Source: Candidatus Thorarchaeota archaeon
GTDB lineage: Archaea; Asgardarchaeota; Thorarchaeia; Thorarchaeales; Thorarchaeaceae
DNA length: 64,000 bases
Reading direction: 5' to 3'
NCBI GenBank assembly: GCA_018335335.1
Contig: JAGXKG010000003.1
Span: 41,526-105,525, forward strand
Shown here: one piece after another, positions 53,001-60,987 of the stretch
How the letters are laid out: each line of letters opens with the position of its first letter
Position numbering within the stretch: the first letter of the stretch is position 1
Notes under the pieces: generated by a model
The model's database searches: none
Seen by the model: the letters and a program-made list of their open reading frames with translations, nothing else
What the model was told of the DNA's origin: nothing
Made by a program: the position numbers and the translations under genes

Positions 53001-56000
53001 GCAAGGTTCTGGAAGAACTCTAGAATGATTTCGAGTGTGCCATCTATGTCGAGGGATGCAATAACAATGCTAATTCCAATGTGTAAAGTTGCACCTAGAG
53101 TTAGGATGAGTGTCAGTGTAGACACTTCGGGCATCGTTGCCGTTGCGGCCTGCTTGATAATTATCAGTTCGACACCAAGGAAGATTGTCACTGTTATCGC
53201 GTCTAAGCCAAGGAATTTTGCCACGGAATTGAGAGCACCGCCACCAACACCGCCAGTAAGGAAATCAAGTAGAGTGAAGGTACGCGAAATCTCGACTTTG
53301 ATGTTGAGTGCCCATTCAACAATCCTCATGAAATTCTCCCACTGGAAAACCCCTCCCTTGAATGTGAAGAGGTTGAGTACGAACTTGGCACTCCCGCTGA
53401 AAGATAGAGAAACCCCTAGTGATTCAAGAAGGAATTTCATGAATGGGTTCTGTGCTGTATCGAATCCTGCTACACCTAGTTCCGCATAGAACTGCGGTGA
53501 TATTTCAAAGAACTTGAACACGATGCCAAAGAAATCTCCAAGATTATCTAGACTGAAAACTTGGCGAGCATCCAGTATCAGGCTTTTCACCATGTCAAAG
53601 AGGGGTGAAGCGTCAATTGCGAAGTTGGCAATGATACCAAGGTCGACTTCTAGGTCGAATAATGACCATGATCCAAGTCCTACTGGCAGGGTGTTATGAA
53701 ATCCGAGCAGCTCCTGATTTTCCCCAAGAACACTCGTTATCGCATCTTCAAGATTCTTGATGACCGGTTGAATGAGTCCCTGCAACCAATCCAGAATCTT
53801 TCCGACAATCCAATCAAGACCTTCTGTAAAGAGCCCCTTTACCTCCATGACCAATTCAAGGAAGGCCTCAAGTGTGGTTGGGTCTATTGCCCCGCTCAAT
53901 TCTCCTTGGGCTGCTCCCATAACTTGGTCTATAACTTGATCTGGGCGTGGCGCTTCGCCTCTTTCAAGACCAAAAGCCTCTGGAAAGAGAATCTGCAGAA
54001 GATCGAGATACGCATCAATTGGTACATTATCAAATGAGGGATGGTATCCAATAATTCCGTTGATTGATAGCCAGACAGATTGTACAACGCCTTCAAAGGA
54101 CTGGCTTCTTGCTGCTCCCGAAACTCTGATCACAACTTGGTAGAATTGTCCTGCTGTCTCCAACGTATTCTCATAATTAGGGATAGAAGAAAGGTAGTCA
54201 TCAGCATCGAAGTATTCTACAACCTGCATGAAAACTGCAGAGTAGCTACTGAATTCTGTCTGAAACTGTGAGACTGTTTGTGAGGTAAGTTTTCTTAGTC
54301 CGTCGTTATCAGTTAGTTCTCCAATAGTTAGAAGTGTGGGTTGGACCACTGAACTATGGAAGTCTTTCAAGTCGTTCAGTGTATCTGTTGGAAGGTCCGA
54401 TTCGTCCAGTATAGCTTCGGCTATCTCAAACATATCAGGTACGTCACTTGGGCTGAAACCATCATTATGGAATCCTGCAATCAAAAGCACAAGATCTTCA
54501 ATTATGGCTCGCGTGCTACTGGGGACGGTAGAATCTACAGCGTTGTCAATAACTTCAGAAATCTCGTTTCTGAAGTCCGAAACACTGCTCAGGCTTTGTT
54601 CTTTGTATCTTTTGACCACATCAAGCAAATCTTGGGCGAAATTCTCAGCTGTATCAGTGATTTCTGAAGAACCGATAATCTCGATAAGGGTTTCTTGCAA
54701 GAGGGTTGCGATGCTCTCTTCATCAAAATCATCGACAAGTTCGGTTAGAGTCAAACCAAGCATTATTACGGAATCAATTTTTCCCGCAGCTTCTTCAGCT
54801 GCGGATGAAACAGACCCCAATACGCTTTGAAGAAGTGGACCATAGAGGTCTTCTAACAGTTTCTGGCCATCTTGACTGACTATGTAGCGAATGAGTGGAC
54901 CAATGAAATCGTCTGCTTTTGTAAGGATGGTATTTGCATTGGTCTGTGACATTGATAGAGTTGCTACGAGTGTTTTATTCAGAGTCCTAAAGAACAGCTG
55001 ATCGGTGAAATGTGAAACCAAGACATTGAAAATGCTCTTTCCATTTTCTCTTGCAGCTTCAATTGTGGTTTGAAGTGAAGAACCCATGTCCAGAACAAGT
55101 TCGACCATGTCCAGGGCTTCTGGGGGAAGAACATCCGATAACAAACCCTCAATCAGCTCAGTGACTACTGGGACTATATCTTCAACTTCTCCTCTAAGAT
55201 TGAAAAGTAATTTGACGAGAACATCGAGATAGGGCTTGAGATCTTCTACAAACGGGAATTCATTGGCAAGCGATTGTAGGAGTTCTTTCAGAACGCTTTC
55301 AGCATCAAAATCATCAACAAGTCCTACTAGTTCTTGTATACTCCCAAATGCCTCCTTGACAGTCTCCATAACACCTTGCGGTATTGAGAGTACCGTTTTG
55401 CCCTTGTCAGTTAGGAGTTCAAGCAAGATATCGACAATATCACCAATGGGACCTCTCAAGCCTGAGAGAAGTGGCAGTTCACCGAGAACAAAATCATCGT
55501 CTGCCAGCTCAGCCTCCGAGCTTATTTTCATGGTGGGTGAGAAATCTTCTGGGACTTCATCGGGTGGGATTTCAACAAGACTCCCGTTCTCTGTTCTTCT
55601 ATATTTTGCCGGGCGAATTGTGGGTGTATGCTCTTCCCACATTTTCTCTGTTCTTTTCTTTCGAGCATCTTCATCTACTTGTCCAACTGGAGTTGAAGGT
55701 TGGGCTTGAGCTTTGAACAACGCATTGAAGTTATCTGCATATATTTTGGTAGCTATTGACCGGAGATCCTTTGCAGCACCTGCATATTCATCATTTACAT
55801 CGGCTTTCTGTTTTACAATAGATGCAGCCGTCCAAATATCATACATCATAAGGAGTATGGCATCAGTTTGTTGGGCCTCATTGATGTGAATATGAGAATC
55901 ACCAGAATCAAGATATTCCTGAAGAGAAAGAGTGTTTCCCATTCCCACAATATGTTGGGTTTGTCTTTCTGCAGATAGCATCTGAGAGAATGACCGCCAA

Positions 56001-56371
56001 GAAACGAACCGACTTTCGAAGAAAACTCCTGTCAGATTCGAATCAAATGCGTATATGGCCATCCATGGCCTGTCCATCAGATGATATTCTACATCTTGAG
56101 GCGATGAGATTTGGACAAGTCGAACGTTGTTCAATCGATAGGATAGTACTTCATGAACTAGTTCTGCGACTCTCGTCATGACCTCATCGTTGGAATCATA
56201 GAAAATATTGATCCAATCTAGGTCATAACCATCAAAGGGTTCTGGAATGGCTTCGTTTCCTTGCTCATAGGTCTGTCCTGCCCAGACTGCTTGTGGGACC
56301 AGTCCAAACATGAATACTGCGACAATGAGCACCGTCACTATCTTGATTCTATTCTCTTTTTTAGTTAACAA
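50027..56371 (-). CDS. Giant secreted protein with 26 thrombospondin-type-3 repeats
   Basis: A 2114-residue surface protein. A signal peptide (IVTVLIVAVFMFGLVPQAVW) is followed by about 1100 residues of mostly helical sequence with recurrent acidic units (LVDDFDAESVLKELLQSL; LVDDFDEESIATLLQETL). Residues about 1180-1935 hold 26 D-x-D-x-D-G calcium loops of the TSP3 type (e.g. DSDGDGLSDTYEEG, DTDGDGASDKLEV). A beta domain, a helix (MWMLLAIGAVAAVVVITIVG) and an acidic tail end it. I chose TTG 56371, not the open frame from GTG 56476, because GGAGGT lies six bases ahead and the signal peptide starts there. The last codons (EEGGD) encode the GGAGGGG SD for the next gene. Confidence 0.85.
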   Translation of the reverse strand: MLTKKENRIKIVTVLIVAVFMFGLVPQAVWAGQTYEQGNEAIPEPFDGYDLDWINIFYDSNDEVMTRVAELVHEVLSYRLNNVRLVQISSPQDVEYHLMDRPWMAIYAFDSNLTGVFFESRFVSWRSFSQMLSAERQTQHIVGMGNTLSLQEYLDSGDSHIHINEAQQTDAILLMMYDIWTAASIVKQKADVNDEYAGAAKDLRSIATKIYADNFNALFKAQAQPSTPVGQVDEDARKKRTEKMWEEHTPTIRPAKYRRTENGSLVEIPPDEVPEDFSPTMKISSEAELADDDFVLGELPLLSGLRGPIGDIVDILLELLTDKGKTVLSIPQGVMETVKEAFGSIQELVGLVDDFDAESVLKELLQSLANEFPFVEDLKPYLDVLVKLLFNLRGEVEDIVPVVTELIEGLLSDVLPPEALDMVELVLDMGSSLQTTIEAARENGKSIFNVLVSHFTDQLFFRTLNKTLVATLSMSQTNANTILTKADDFIGPLIRYIVSQDGQKLLEDLYGPLLQSVLGSVSSAAEEAAGKIDSVIMLGLTLTELVDDFDEESIATLLQETLIEIIGSSEITDTAENFAQDLLDVVKRYKEQSLSSVSDFRNEISEVIDNAVDSTVPSSTRAIIEDLVLLIAGFHNDGFSPSDVPDMFEIAEAILDESDLPTDTLNDLKDFHSSVVQPTLLTIGELTDNDGLRKLTSQTVSQFQTEFSSYSAVFMQVVEYFDADDYLSSIPNYENTLETAGQFYQVVIRVSGAARSQSFEGVVQSVWLSINGIIGYHPSFDNVPIDAYLDLLQILFPEAFGLERGEAPRPDQVIDQVMGAAQGELSGAIDPTTLEAFLELVMEVKGLFTEGLDWIVGKILDWLQGLIQPVIKNLEDAITSVLGENQELLGFHNTLPVGLGSWSLFDLEVDLGIIANFAIDASPLFDMVKSLILDARQVFSLDNLGDFFGIVFKFFEISPQFYAELGVAGFDTAQNPFMKFLLESLGVSLSFSGSAKFVLNLFTFKGGVFQWENFMRIVEWALNIKVEISRTFTLLDFLTGGVGGGALNSVAKFLGLDAITVTIFLGVELIIIKQAATATMPEVSTLTLILTLGATLHIGISIVIASLDIDGTLEIILEFFQNLANSAPMKITLRLILTLKIKITLAFSDIKKKWTWEVPGSPWDLSPKSGDEEYEESGVGFDSDGDGLSDTYEEGIPGLNPSKVDTDGDGASDKLEVQTMGTDATVPDEDNDGLLDGEEWELGTSPVNSDSDYDGVNDFDEVNKYKTDPLSQDTDGDALSDAYEIFTPWNISGITPTVTEVVIGGKTYNDRTDPLNPDTDGDGLVDGDEGPMGDYYGLSSLYNESDDAVDNDPLIFNEGYTHPLDSDTDDDSYLQLYNGDIDQQALTFLKDMNDGAEVAGFTITVYDEDGEPERKKVVTNPVNPDTDGDTGIEDRTPQPGAWINSDGYELAQTPPTDPTDGDSDDDGLIDGLEGVLKENSNHTNANDPDTDDDGLYDMEELLMGTDPRSADTDGDQIPDGEEFFTFFTNPRVADSDFDGVIDGEEVYLWHSNPLSDDSDGDGLRDGQEILVFGSDPMDEDGDNDGLSDFEEAKIWYTNPFEYDSDGDGLSDGEEALVWGSDPLNWDTDGDSIKEPNEDGEMTWPMNDYHEVRIYGTNVTDADSDLDGLGDGLELYLASGQIPWTEPIMIDPMMHDTDGDGLADGSEVRLKNVTDIIYPYRAETLFYPYNTSPTESDTDRDNITDYEEVMVWNSNPAHKDTDNDTLSDWQEIYVYNTSAIYNDTDGDGLLDNEESLTPVYPLTNGTPPFFLGAAIAQDSTYETDALNPDSDGDNLPDGSEVDFYGTSPTDSDSDGNGVPDGKEFDTDQDGLSDGLEFQIHTEYAPGGGFRNPDSDGDGLLDGDEYYTYGTSPTEADTDGDGYSDGTEISIGTDPLTYTDQETFELRLAARRGETTIDVLLPKNATEVYQDTPVRAVNYTTFVSMWVTYNNGSGWSEPIQLVYDSSTQQWYNDTVTWQPGEYELRVYGQDAEGGHHVKQVSFLVQSGYRPLIPMWMLLAIGAVAAVVVITIVGYKTGFIERLTKRFKDESDTDGKTESATTKDEEESPKDSEEGGD

Positions 56372-56377
56372 CTTGCT

Positions 56378-56383
56378 ACCTCC
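56378..56383 (-). promoter_or_regulatory. Ribosome binding site deciding the TSP3 gene start
   Basis: GGAGGT on the minus strand, six bases ahead of the TTG at 56371. It supports this start over the upstream GTG. Confidence 0.7.
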
Positions 56384-56510
56384 GGTGAAAAAGCAATACG
56401 AGTGAGAACCAAGAAACTGATTATACTGGTTACCAACTCCGTAGACTTCGTGGTTTCTTGCTCTCCTCGTCAACACAATGCTGTGTACAATGGTTTTCTA
56501 TTGTTAATTA

Positions 56511-56522
56511 ACTATATTAAAC
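56511..56522 (-). promoter_or_regulatory. Probable TATA box of the giant surface-protein operon
   Basis: On the minus strand the sequence reads GTTTAATATAGT. Transcription would start near 56490 and give a leader of about 120 bases before the TTG, which is long for an archaeal gene. Confidence 0.4.
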
Positions 56523-56730
56523 TTGGGGAAACCAAGAACTCTATTTCACTGATTAACCCTTCTGCTATGAAATTCCGCTCTTAGAACACTAGTTGCAATA
56601 CTCTCTTCTTCAAAATCGTGCGAATTGGTGCTTATTTGGGCTCGGTACTTAGAACATGTGTTCTAATACCCTACAGATTCCTATCGAAATGAGCTCTTCT
56701 TGGAAAAATAGATGGCTGGATTCAACCTGT

Positions 56731-57231
56731 TCAGAACTGTACATGTTCAGGTTGGACTGCATGCTTTTCGATTATATCGACTATTTCCTCAATAGCATTG
56801 GATTGTAGAACTGGGAGTGAATACGTATTTTCTGTTTCAGTTGATTTCCAGCTGATTATGGCATGTGTTCTGTCTGGGATGTTCTTCTGCTCAATTGTCC
56901 GATCTCCCACGCACCACACCCTCGGTATTGAAGATGATTTGAAACCCTCAAACACAACGATATCTGCGTCGATTCTTTCAAGCAATTCAGATGGGGATAG
57001 TTTTCGCGTATATCTAATCGTGGTTGTACTGGGACCGAGGAGCACAACAGGATGTGCAGATGCTTTGAGATGGATGTAGGTATCGGTGCCTTCTGGTGGG
57101 AGTATGTCATGCTTAGAGCTTTTCACAGTGCCGACTGAATACCCTCTTTTGGTTAGATGCTTGACGACGTTTTTCACCAATGTTGTCTTGCCCGTTCCTG
57201 AGAAACCCGAAATTGCAAATACGCGCAACAT
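56731..57231 (-). CDS. mobB: MobB-like molybdopterin-guanine dinucleotide protein
   Basis: A 166-residue P-loop GTPase that helps make or deliver the guanine dinucleotide form of molybdenum cofactor. The Walker A reads VFAISGFSGTGKTTLVKNVV. The blocks YSVGTVKSSKHD, GTDTYIHLKASAHPVVLLGP and DADIVVFEGFKSSSIPRVWC are those of MobB. I chose the ATG at 57231 because the P-loop strand begins right there and AAGGTGG lies just ahead; the open frame from 57324 adds an unrelated stretch. No other molybdenum cofactor gene or molybdoenzyme is in the window. It is divergent from the HTH gene. Confidence 0.88.
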   Translation of the reverse strand: MLRVFAISGFSGTGKTTLVKNVVKHLTKRGYSVGTVKSSKHDILPPEGTDTYIHLKASAHPVVLLGPSTTTIRYTRKLSPSELLERIDADIVVFEGFKSSSIPRVWCVGDRTIEQKNIPDRTHAIISWKSTETENTYSLPVLQSNAIEEIVDIIEKHAVQPEHVQF

Positions 57232-57277
57232 AGCCACCTTCTGATTTCCTTCTTCATCAAAAGGGATGTGATTACTC

Positions 57278-57664
57278 TTGCTTATACTTTCTGACTTTGC
57301 CTTTTCTTGGAATGTCCTACACAATCACCAGATAAAGCGAGATATTCTCAGGACGATTGGGGAGCAGAAAGGCGCAACCTTCACCGAAATCAAAAAAGCC
57401 GTGGGAATCGAGGAAAGTGCAGCTCTCTCCTATCATTTACGCGAATTGGACTTGCTACTGGTTCACGACAAGGATTTGTACAAATTGTCAGATTTTGAAG
57501 AGGATGCTTATAGCCTTCTCAACAAGCTAGTAACGCATTCTTCCTCAACAGCTGCCATTGGAATAATCAGAAGGAAAATAGGATCTACCATTATTACCAG
57601 CTATTTGATTTGGGCATCAGCATTAGGATACCTGACTGTTGTGGAAGCCCGTTGGAATTCCTAA
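57278..57664 (+). CDS. Membrane-anchored HTH regulator with probable frameshift
   Basis: A 128-codon frame. The winged helix-turn-helix is at about residues 18-80 (HNHQIKRDILRTIGEQKGAT, then EIKKAVGIEESAALSYHLRE), like ArsR-type archaeal regulators. A transmembrane helix follows (TIITSYLIWASALGYLTVV). The frame stops at TAA 57662-57664, but the frame beginning CTAACG at 57661 continues without a break into LTTSVLASFFVVSNIIVYSI, a clear second helix, and ends at TAG 57736-57738. One missing base near 57655 would explain this, so the original gene probably spanned 57278-57738 with two helices. The start (TTG 57278) is uncertain. Confidence 0.65.
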   Translation: MLILSDFAFSWNVLHNHQIKRDILRTIGEQKGATFTEIKKAVGIEESAALSYHLRELDLLLVHDKDLYKLSDFEEDAYSLLNKLVTHSSSTAAIGIIRRKIGSTIITSYLIWASALGYLTVVEARWNS

Positions 57665-57924
57665 CGACGAGTGTCTTGGCGTCATTCTTTGTTGTAAGTA
57701 ACATAATCGTCTATTCGATTATACAGCAAACAAATTAGAGCTGAATATTCATTCCGCGAATGTAGATGCGCTCATGTTTTGTTGCCAGCATTCTGCTTTA
57801 TTTCGTTCAATACAGTGACAGGTCATAATGGTTGTATAGGACTCAACACGTCCTGCTCAAAACGCTCACAGTGTCTATGGCTTTCGTCCCTTGGACTAGA
57901 TTCTCTCAGGACAAGATGATTACT

Positions 57925-58701
57925 TCATCGTCTCCAATAGGGCTCCTTGTCGTAATGCTCATAGAGGACAATCTCGTCTTCTCGTGTAAATTCCGCCCCT
58001 CTATCATACCGTGGTGCGGTTTCCAGCTCTTCTTCTGTGAGATTGACAAAGAGGGATTGCTCTGAATAATCGATGGATTCCACCCATTGCGAGGGAAGGG
58101 CTAGTTCTGCTCCTTCAAAGCGATTACCTACATCCACAATGAAGTATCTCAGAACCCAGTCATCCACATCTAACAGGAAGTCCTCTACAACCCCTAGCTC
58201 TTCATTCTCGATTTCCAATGTGTAGCCATCTACTTCGAGTGTATTTCGAAGGTGCCTTTCCGGTTCTGGAGCGACATGCTCTTCTGTTCGTGACTCGTCG
58301 GTAATCACGTAGTCTGGGGTAGAAGGATCCGGTAATGTAGTTCCGGGAACGGTTGCTGGTTTATCGGGGAGTACCCCCGGCCTGAACGTTGACCACTCGT
58401 AATATCGATGAAGATCTGCCAGATCCTGTTCAGAAATGGGCTCCCCCAGATCTATTGCAGGAGCATCAAGTATTCTCGATTGAGTGAGATTCGTTGGAAT
58501 GGTTCTTTCTTCCATATTTGGGGGTTCAATAGCTTCGGTTGATATGAGTACGTTTCGGCTAGCTGGCCATTCTTCTGTATCTACTACCAAATACCCCGCA
58601 TTATAGTCCCTGTCGTCGAAAAGAACTGCGATGATTTCTCCTCTTTCACTATCTTCTGTTTTCAGAGAAAAGCCGCGGAATTTTGTAACGAGAGTAAGCA
58701 T
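57925..58701 (-). CDS. Protein with two PRC-barrel-like domains
   Basis: A 258-residue protein. The first barrel (about 1-60) reads KFRGFSLKTEDSERGEIIAV then NAGYLVVDTEEWPASRNVLI. The second (about 160-225) reads GYTLEIENEELGVVEDFLLD then WVLRYFIVDVGNRFEGAEL and ends with LPSQWVESIDYSEQSLFVNL. A flexible, proline-rich and acidic linker separates them. PRC barrels occur in RNA-processing and photosynthetic proteins and as small adaptor proteins; the role here is unknown. A charged tail (EHYDKEPYWRR) closes the chain. Confidence 0.8.
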   Translation of the reverse strand: MLTLVTKFRGFSLKTEDSERGEIIAVLFDDRDYNAGYLVVDTEEWPASRNVLISTEAIEPPNMEERTIPTNLTQSRILDAPAIDLGEPISEQDLADLHRYYEWSTFRPGVLPDKPATVPGTTLPDPSTPDYVITDESRTEEHVAPEPERHLRNTLEVDGYTLEIENEELGVVEDFLLDVDDWVLRYFIVDVGNRFEGAELALPSQWVESIDYSEQSLFVNLTEEELETAPRYDRGAEFTREDEIVLYEHYDKEPYWRR

Positions 58702-58877
58702 AGTGCTTCATCTCTCCTTCTACTATAGTTAACTCATTTGAACTAATAATCTGCAGGAAATGAAAGCTTTGATTTTTCTGTCTACCCCTGTTTTGGAATC
58801 AAGGACTGGCACTATACTGGGTAGACTCCCTAGAATCATTGATATGGTTATCTGTCCTTGTTTTCCCTGCACGTGTA
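58702..58877. other. Upstream region of the PRC-barrel gene
   Basis: It should hold the promoter of the minus-strand PRC-barrel gene. No RNA gene or ORF with an SD is seen until 58878. Confidence 0.4.
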
Positions 58878-58889
58878 GAGGAGGTTACT

Positions 58890-58982
58890 ATGCCACCATT
58901 AAACACCTCCGAATTCAGGTCATACGAATCAGAATCTGAGCAGGTTATTCATTCTGAGAAACCGGAAATATTTGGGAGATAG
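58890..58982 (+). CDS. Candidate small ORF with perfect SD (30 aa)
   Basis: A 30-codon frame starting MPPLNTSEFRSYESESEQ and ending SEKPEIFGR, with TAG at 58980-58982. GAGGAGGT at 58878-58885 lies four bases ahead of the ATG, which is the strongest SD in this part of the window and sits between two minus-strand genes where no other plus-strand gene could use it. The peptide is polar and acidic with no recognised family. Confidence 0.4.
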   Translation: MPPLNTSEFRSYESESEQVIHSEKPEIFGR

Positions 58983-59070
58983 ACTTTGGAGTTTGTAGAA
59001 TATATCATCTAGAATCTACTCTAATCAGATTCCCCGGCATTCCCGAATGTGAGCTGCGATTTTGTGGTTT

Positions 59071-59886
59071 CTATTCCGACTCGGGACGCTCAAGCAGTTC
59101 ATAAATTGAATCAACGATTGACTCAACTACGGAATCATTCTTCGTCACCATTCCGCCTTCCCAAGAGGAACCACCAGCCGAACTGCTATTCAAATTCATT
59201 GAAGAAACGACCGCTACGGCTCTATCAACTGCGGTTAATTTGGCATGAACACGTGGATTGTAGACTACCTTTACGCCTCTATCGGAGAGAATTCTGTGAA
59301 ACTGTTCTTTTCGCTTCTTAATCTTCTCATAGTGGTCTTCAGGTTCACGTGTGATTAGAGTAACCTGTTTATCTTCATCTGCAGATTTCCATAGTGAATC
59401 ACTGAGATCACACTGGTCAACATATGGATTTACGACAAGTACTTCTTTCTTCGCTCTAAGAATGAGCTTCTCCGAGAAGTTGTTTAGATTTCCACCAGCC
59501 AAGTAGAAATGCTCTGGTTGCAGAGAGAAATCCAGACCCATTGTTTCTCTCCATTGGTCTATCCAATGAATAAGGCCGGTCTGATCCGACTCTGTTACTT
59601 TCACAGGTCTTGTTCTTCTTTCAGGCTCCAGCTTTTCAAAATACTCTTGATATTCTTTGTATAATTCGTAGCTAACTCGATACTCCTCTGGGTCTTTATT
59701 GTTAAGTTTCTTGAGAGCTTCAGCACTGAATAACTCCGATAGAACCTTGTTGAAGGTTTTGGGCGATAGGCCGGTCTGGTCTCTAATCTGATTCCACGTC
59801 CTAGCGCCGTCGACCGCAATTGCTTTGACTACTCTTCCTTTCCAAGATCCCCAGTAAGTTGGTTCATTATCAGACATCAACGCCAC
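59071..59886 (-). CDS. Winged-helix protein with phospholipase-D-like domain
   Basis: A 271-residue protein. The first 70 residues are a winged helix (KGRVVKAIAVDGARTWNQIR then TGLSPKTFNKVLSELFSAEA). From about residue 130 a PLD-like fold follows, with strands KEVLVVNPYVDQ and KQVTLITREPED, and one H-x-K-x4-D motif in VHAKLTAVDRAVAVVSSMNL. The single motif means that a dimer would be needed to build the usual two-motif active site. Known PLD-fold proteins of this size include nucleases; an HTH-guided nuclease or regulator is possible. The start is GTG 59886 or ATG 59877. Confidence 0.78.
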   Translation of the reverse strand: MALMSDNEPTYWGSWKGRVVKAIAVDGARTWNQIRDQTGLSPKTFNKVLSELFSAEALKKLNNKDPEEYRVSYELYKEYQEYFEKLEPERRTRPVKVTESDQTGLIHWIDQWRETMGLDFSLQPEHFYLAGGNLNNFSEKLILRAKKEVLVVNPYVDQCDLSDSLWKSADEDKQVTLITREPEDHYEKIKKRKEQFHRILSDRGVKVVYNPRVHAKLTAVDRAVAVVSSMNLNSSSAGGSSWEGGMVTKNDSVVESIVDSIYELLERPESE

Positions 59887-59892
59887 ATCTTA

Positions 59893-59919
59893 GGGCTTAC
59901 TTAGATTGCCGCTAAGCCC
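59893..59919. other. Short inverted repeat between divergent genes
   Basis: GGGCTTA at 59893-59899 pairs with TAAGCCC at 59913-59919, loop of 13 bases. It sits just upstream of the HTH-PLD gene and could be an operator for its own HTH or a leader hairpin. Confidence 0.4.
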
Positions 59920-60029
59920 CCATTGATTCAACAAGATTTCTCACTATTAATCAGTTTATCGGGTCTACTCTCATATATGTCATTACATTGTTATTCTTTT
60001 AGAGACTTCAAGAGAAGATATTTTGATGA

Positions 60030-60629
60030 ATGACCGAAAAAAACAAAAGAATGATTATGCTTAGAATATCAAAGTGGGATTGGATAACGTTGTATCAGGG
60101 GCAAAGGCCTGAAAGAATATCGGGCAATTATCTTTCCTCACACGCGTCTTTTTTGCTATTGTCCTCAGTAGATATTGTAGTGAGTATCTTCAGTACATTG
60201 GGCATCATATTCCCCGTCATTTATGATTGGCCCTCTCCTTGGCCATTTGGAATTACCAACATCATGGCAGCCATCTTGTATGTCTTCTGCGCATTCATTG
60301 GTTTGATTGTTGGTTTCTATCTCCTTCATAGATACAAGCGCCGGCTTGAAGAACAGGGTTCAATCCGTGTTTCCGTAAAGAATGTAGTCCTTGTACTCAG
60401 CCCCCCGTTTTTCGTAGTCTCAACAGTTCTAGATTTTCTTGTGAGTCTGATTCTTGCAGATTTTTCGATTCCTTGGGGATATCTTTTCTATGGCCCTGGC
60501 TTGGGCCTTCTCATTGCACGTTTACTGTACTTCGTCTATGAATCTAGGCACTGGAAGCTGAAATCAGTTCCCAGTAGGGAACCATCTGTTTTCCCACAGG
60601 TGGGCTCTTATGTTATTTCAAAGGAGTGA
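60030..60629 (+). CDS. Four-helix membrane protein, unknown
   Basis: A 199-residue protein with four transmembrane helices (about 38-60, 75-100, 118-140 and 148-168), a basic N-terminus (WDWITLYQGQRPERISGN) and a polar C-terminus. No family recognised. A TATATA element at about 59973-59978 lies at a fitting distance for its promoter. It precedes the liv operon but is separated by about 360 bp. Confidence 0.6.
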   Translation: MTEKNKRMIMLRISKWDWITLYQGQRPERISGNYLSSHASFLLLSSVDIVVSIFSTLGIIFPVIYDWPSPWPFGITNIMAAILYVFCAFIGLIVGFYLLHRYKRRLEEQGSIRVSVKNVVLVLSPPFFVVSTVLDFLVSLILADFSIPWGYLFYGPGLGLLIARLLYFVYESRHWKLKSVPSREPSVFPQVGSYVISKE

Positions 60630-60903
60630 TATTCATTCCGTGAGAACAGGTAGCAAATAGGGAATGGTAATGGGTATAACACCCCGATTCTTCCATAGTA
60701 TGCCTCTGCTTTTGTCTTAGAATCTAACAAAGAAGTGTGAATGTTGGGATCCTTGCTAACCATGTACAAAGGCTATCAATTGGTGACTTTGCTCATCGAA
60801 ATGTTGACTCCCAGATTATGCACACTTGAATGAACCCCCCTCTTCTGAACGATGCAAAGAATCGAAACATCGAATGAGGAGTGACTCAAGATTACCATTT
60901 TTC

Positions 60904-60918
60904 CAAAAGGTATATTAT
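60904..60918 (+). promoter_or_regulatory. TATA box and BRE of the liv operon
   Basis: CAAAAGGTATATTAT: an A-rich BRE followed by TATATTAT at 60911-60918. Transcription would start near 60940 and leave a leader of about 50 bases before livG. The rest of the 60630-60987 gap shows no gene. Confidence 0.55.
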
Positions 60919-60987
60919 CGACGGAGACTGAACTACCCGGCAACAACCGTCTTCAGAATTGCCGTAAAGCCTCTGGGGGATACTAAA

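Noticed and set aside
42107..56371. Giant gene pair as one broken gene
   Set aside because: The second gene has its own SD, ATG and signal peptide, and the first has a complete C-terminal anchor, so they are two proteins.
57832..58065. Open frame of 77 codons on the plus strand
   Set aside because: Antisense to the PRC-barrel gene for most of its length and without SD.
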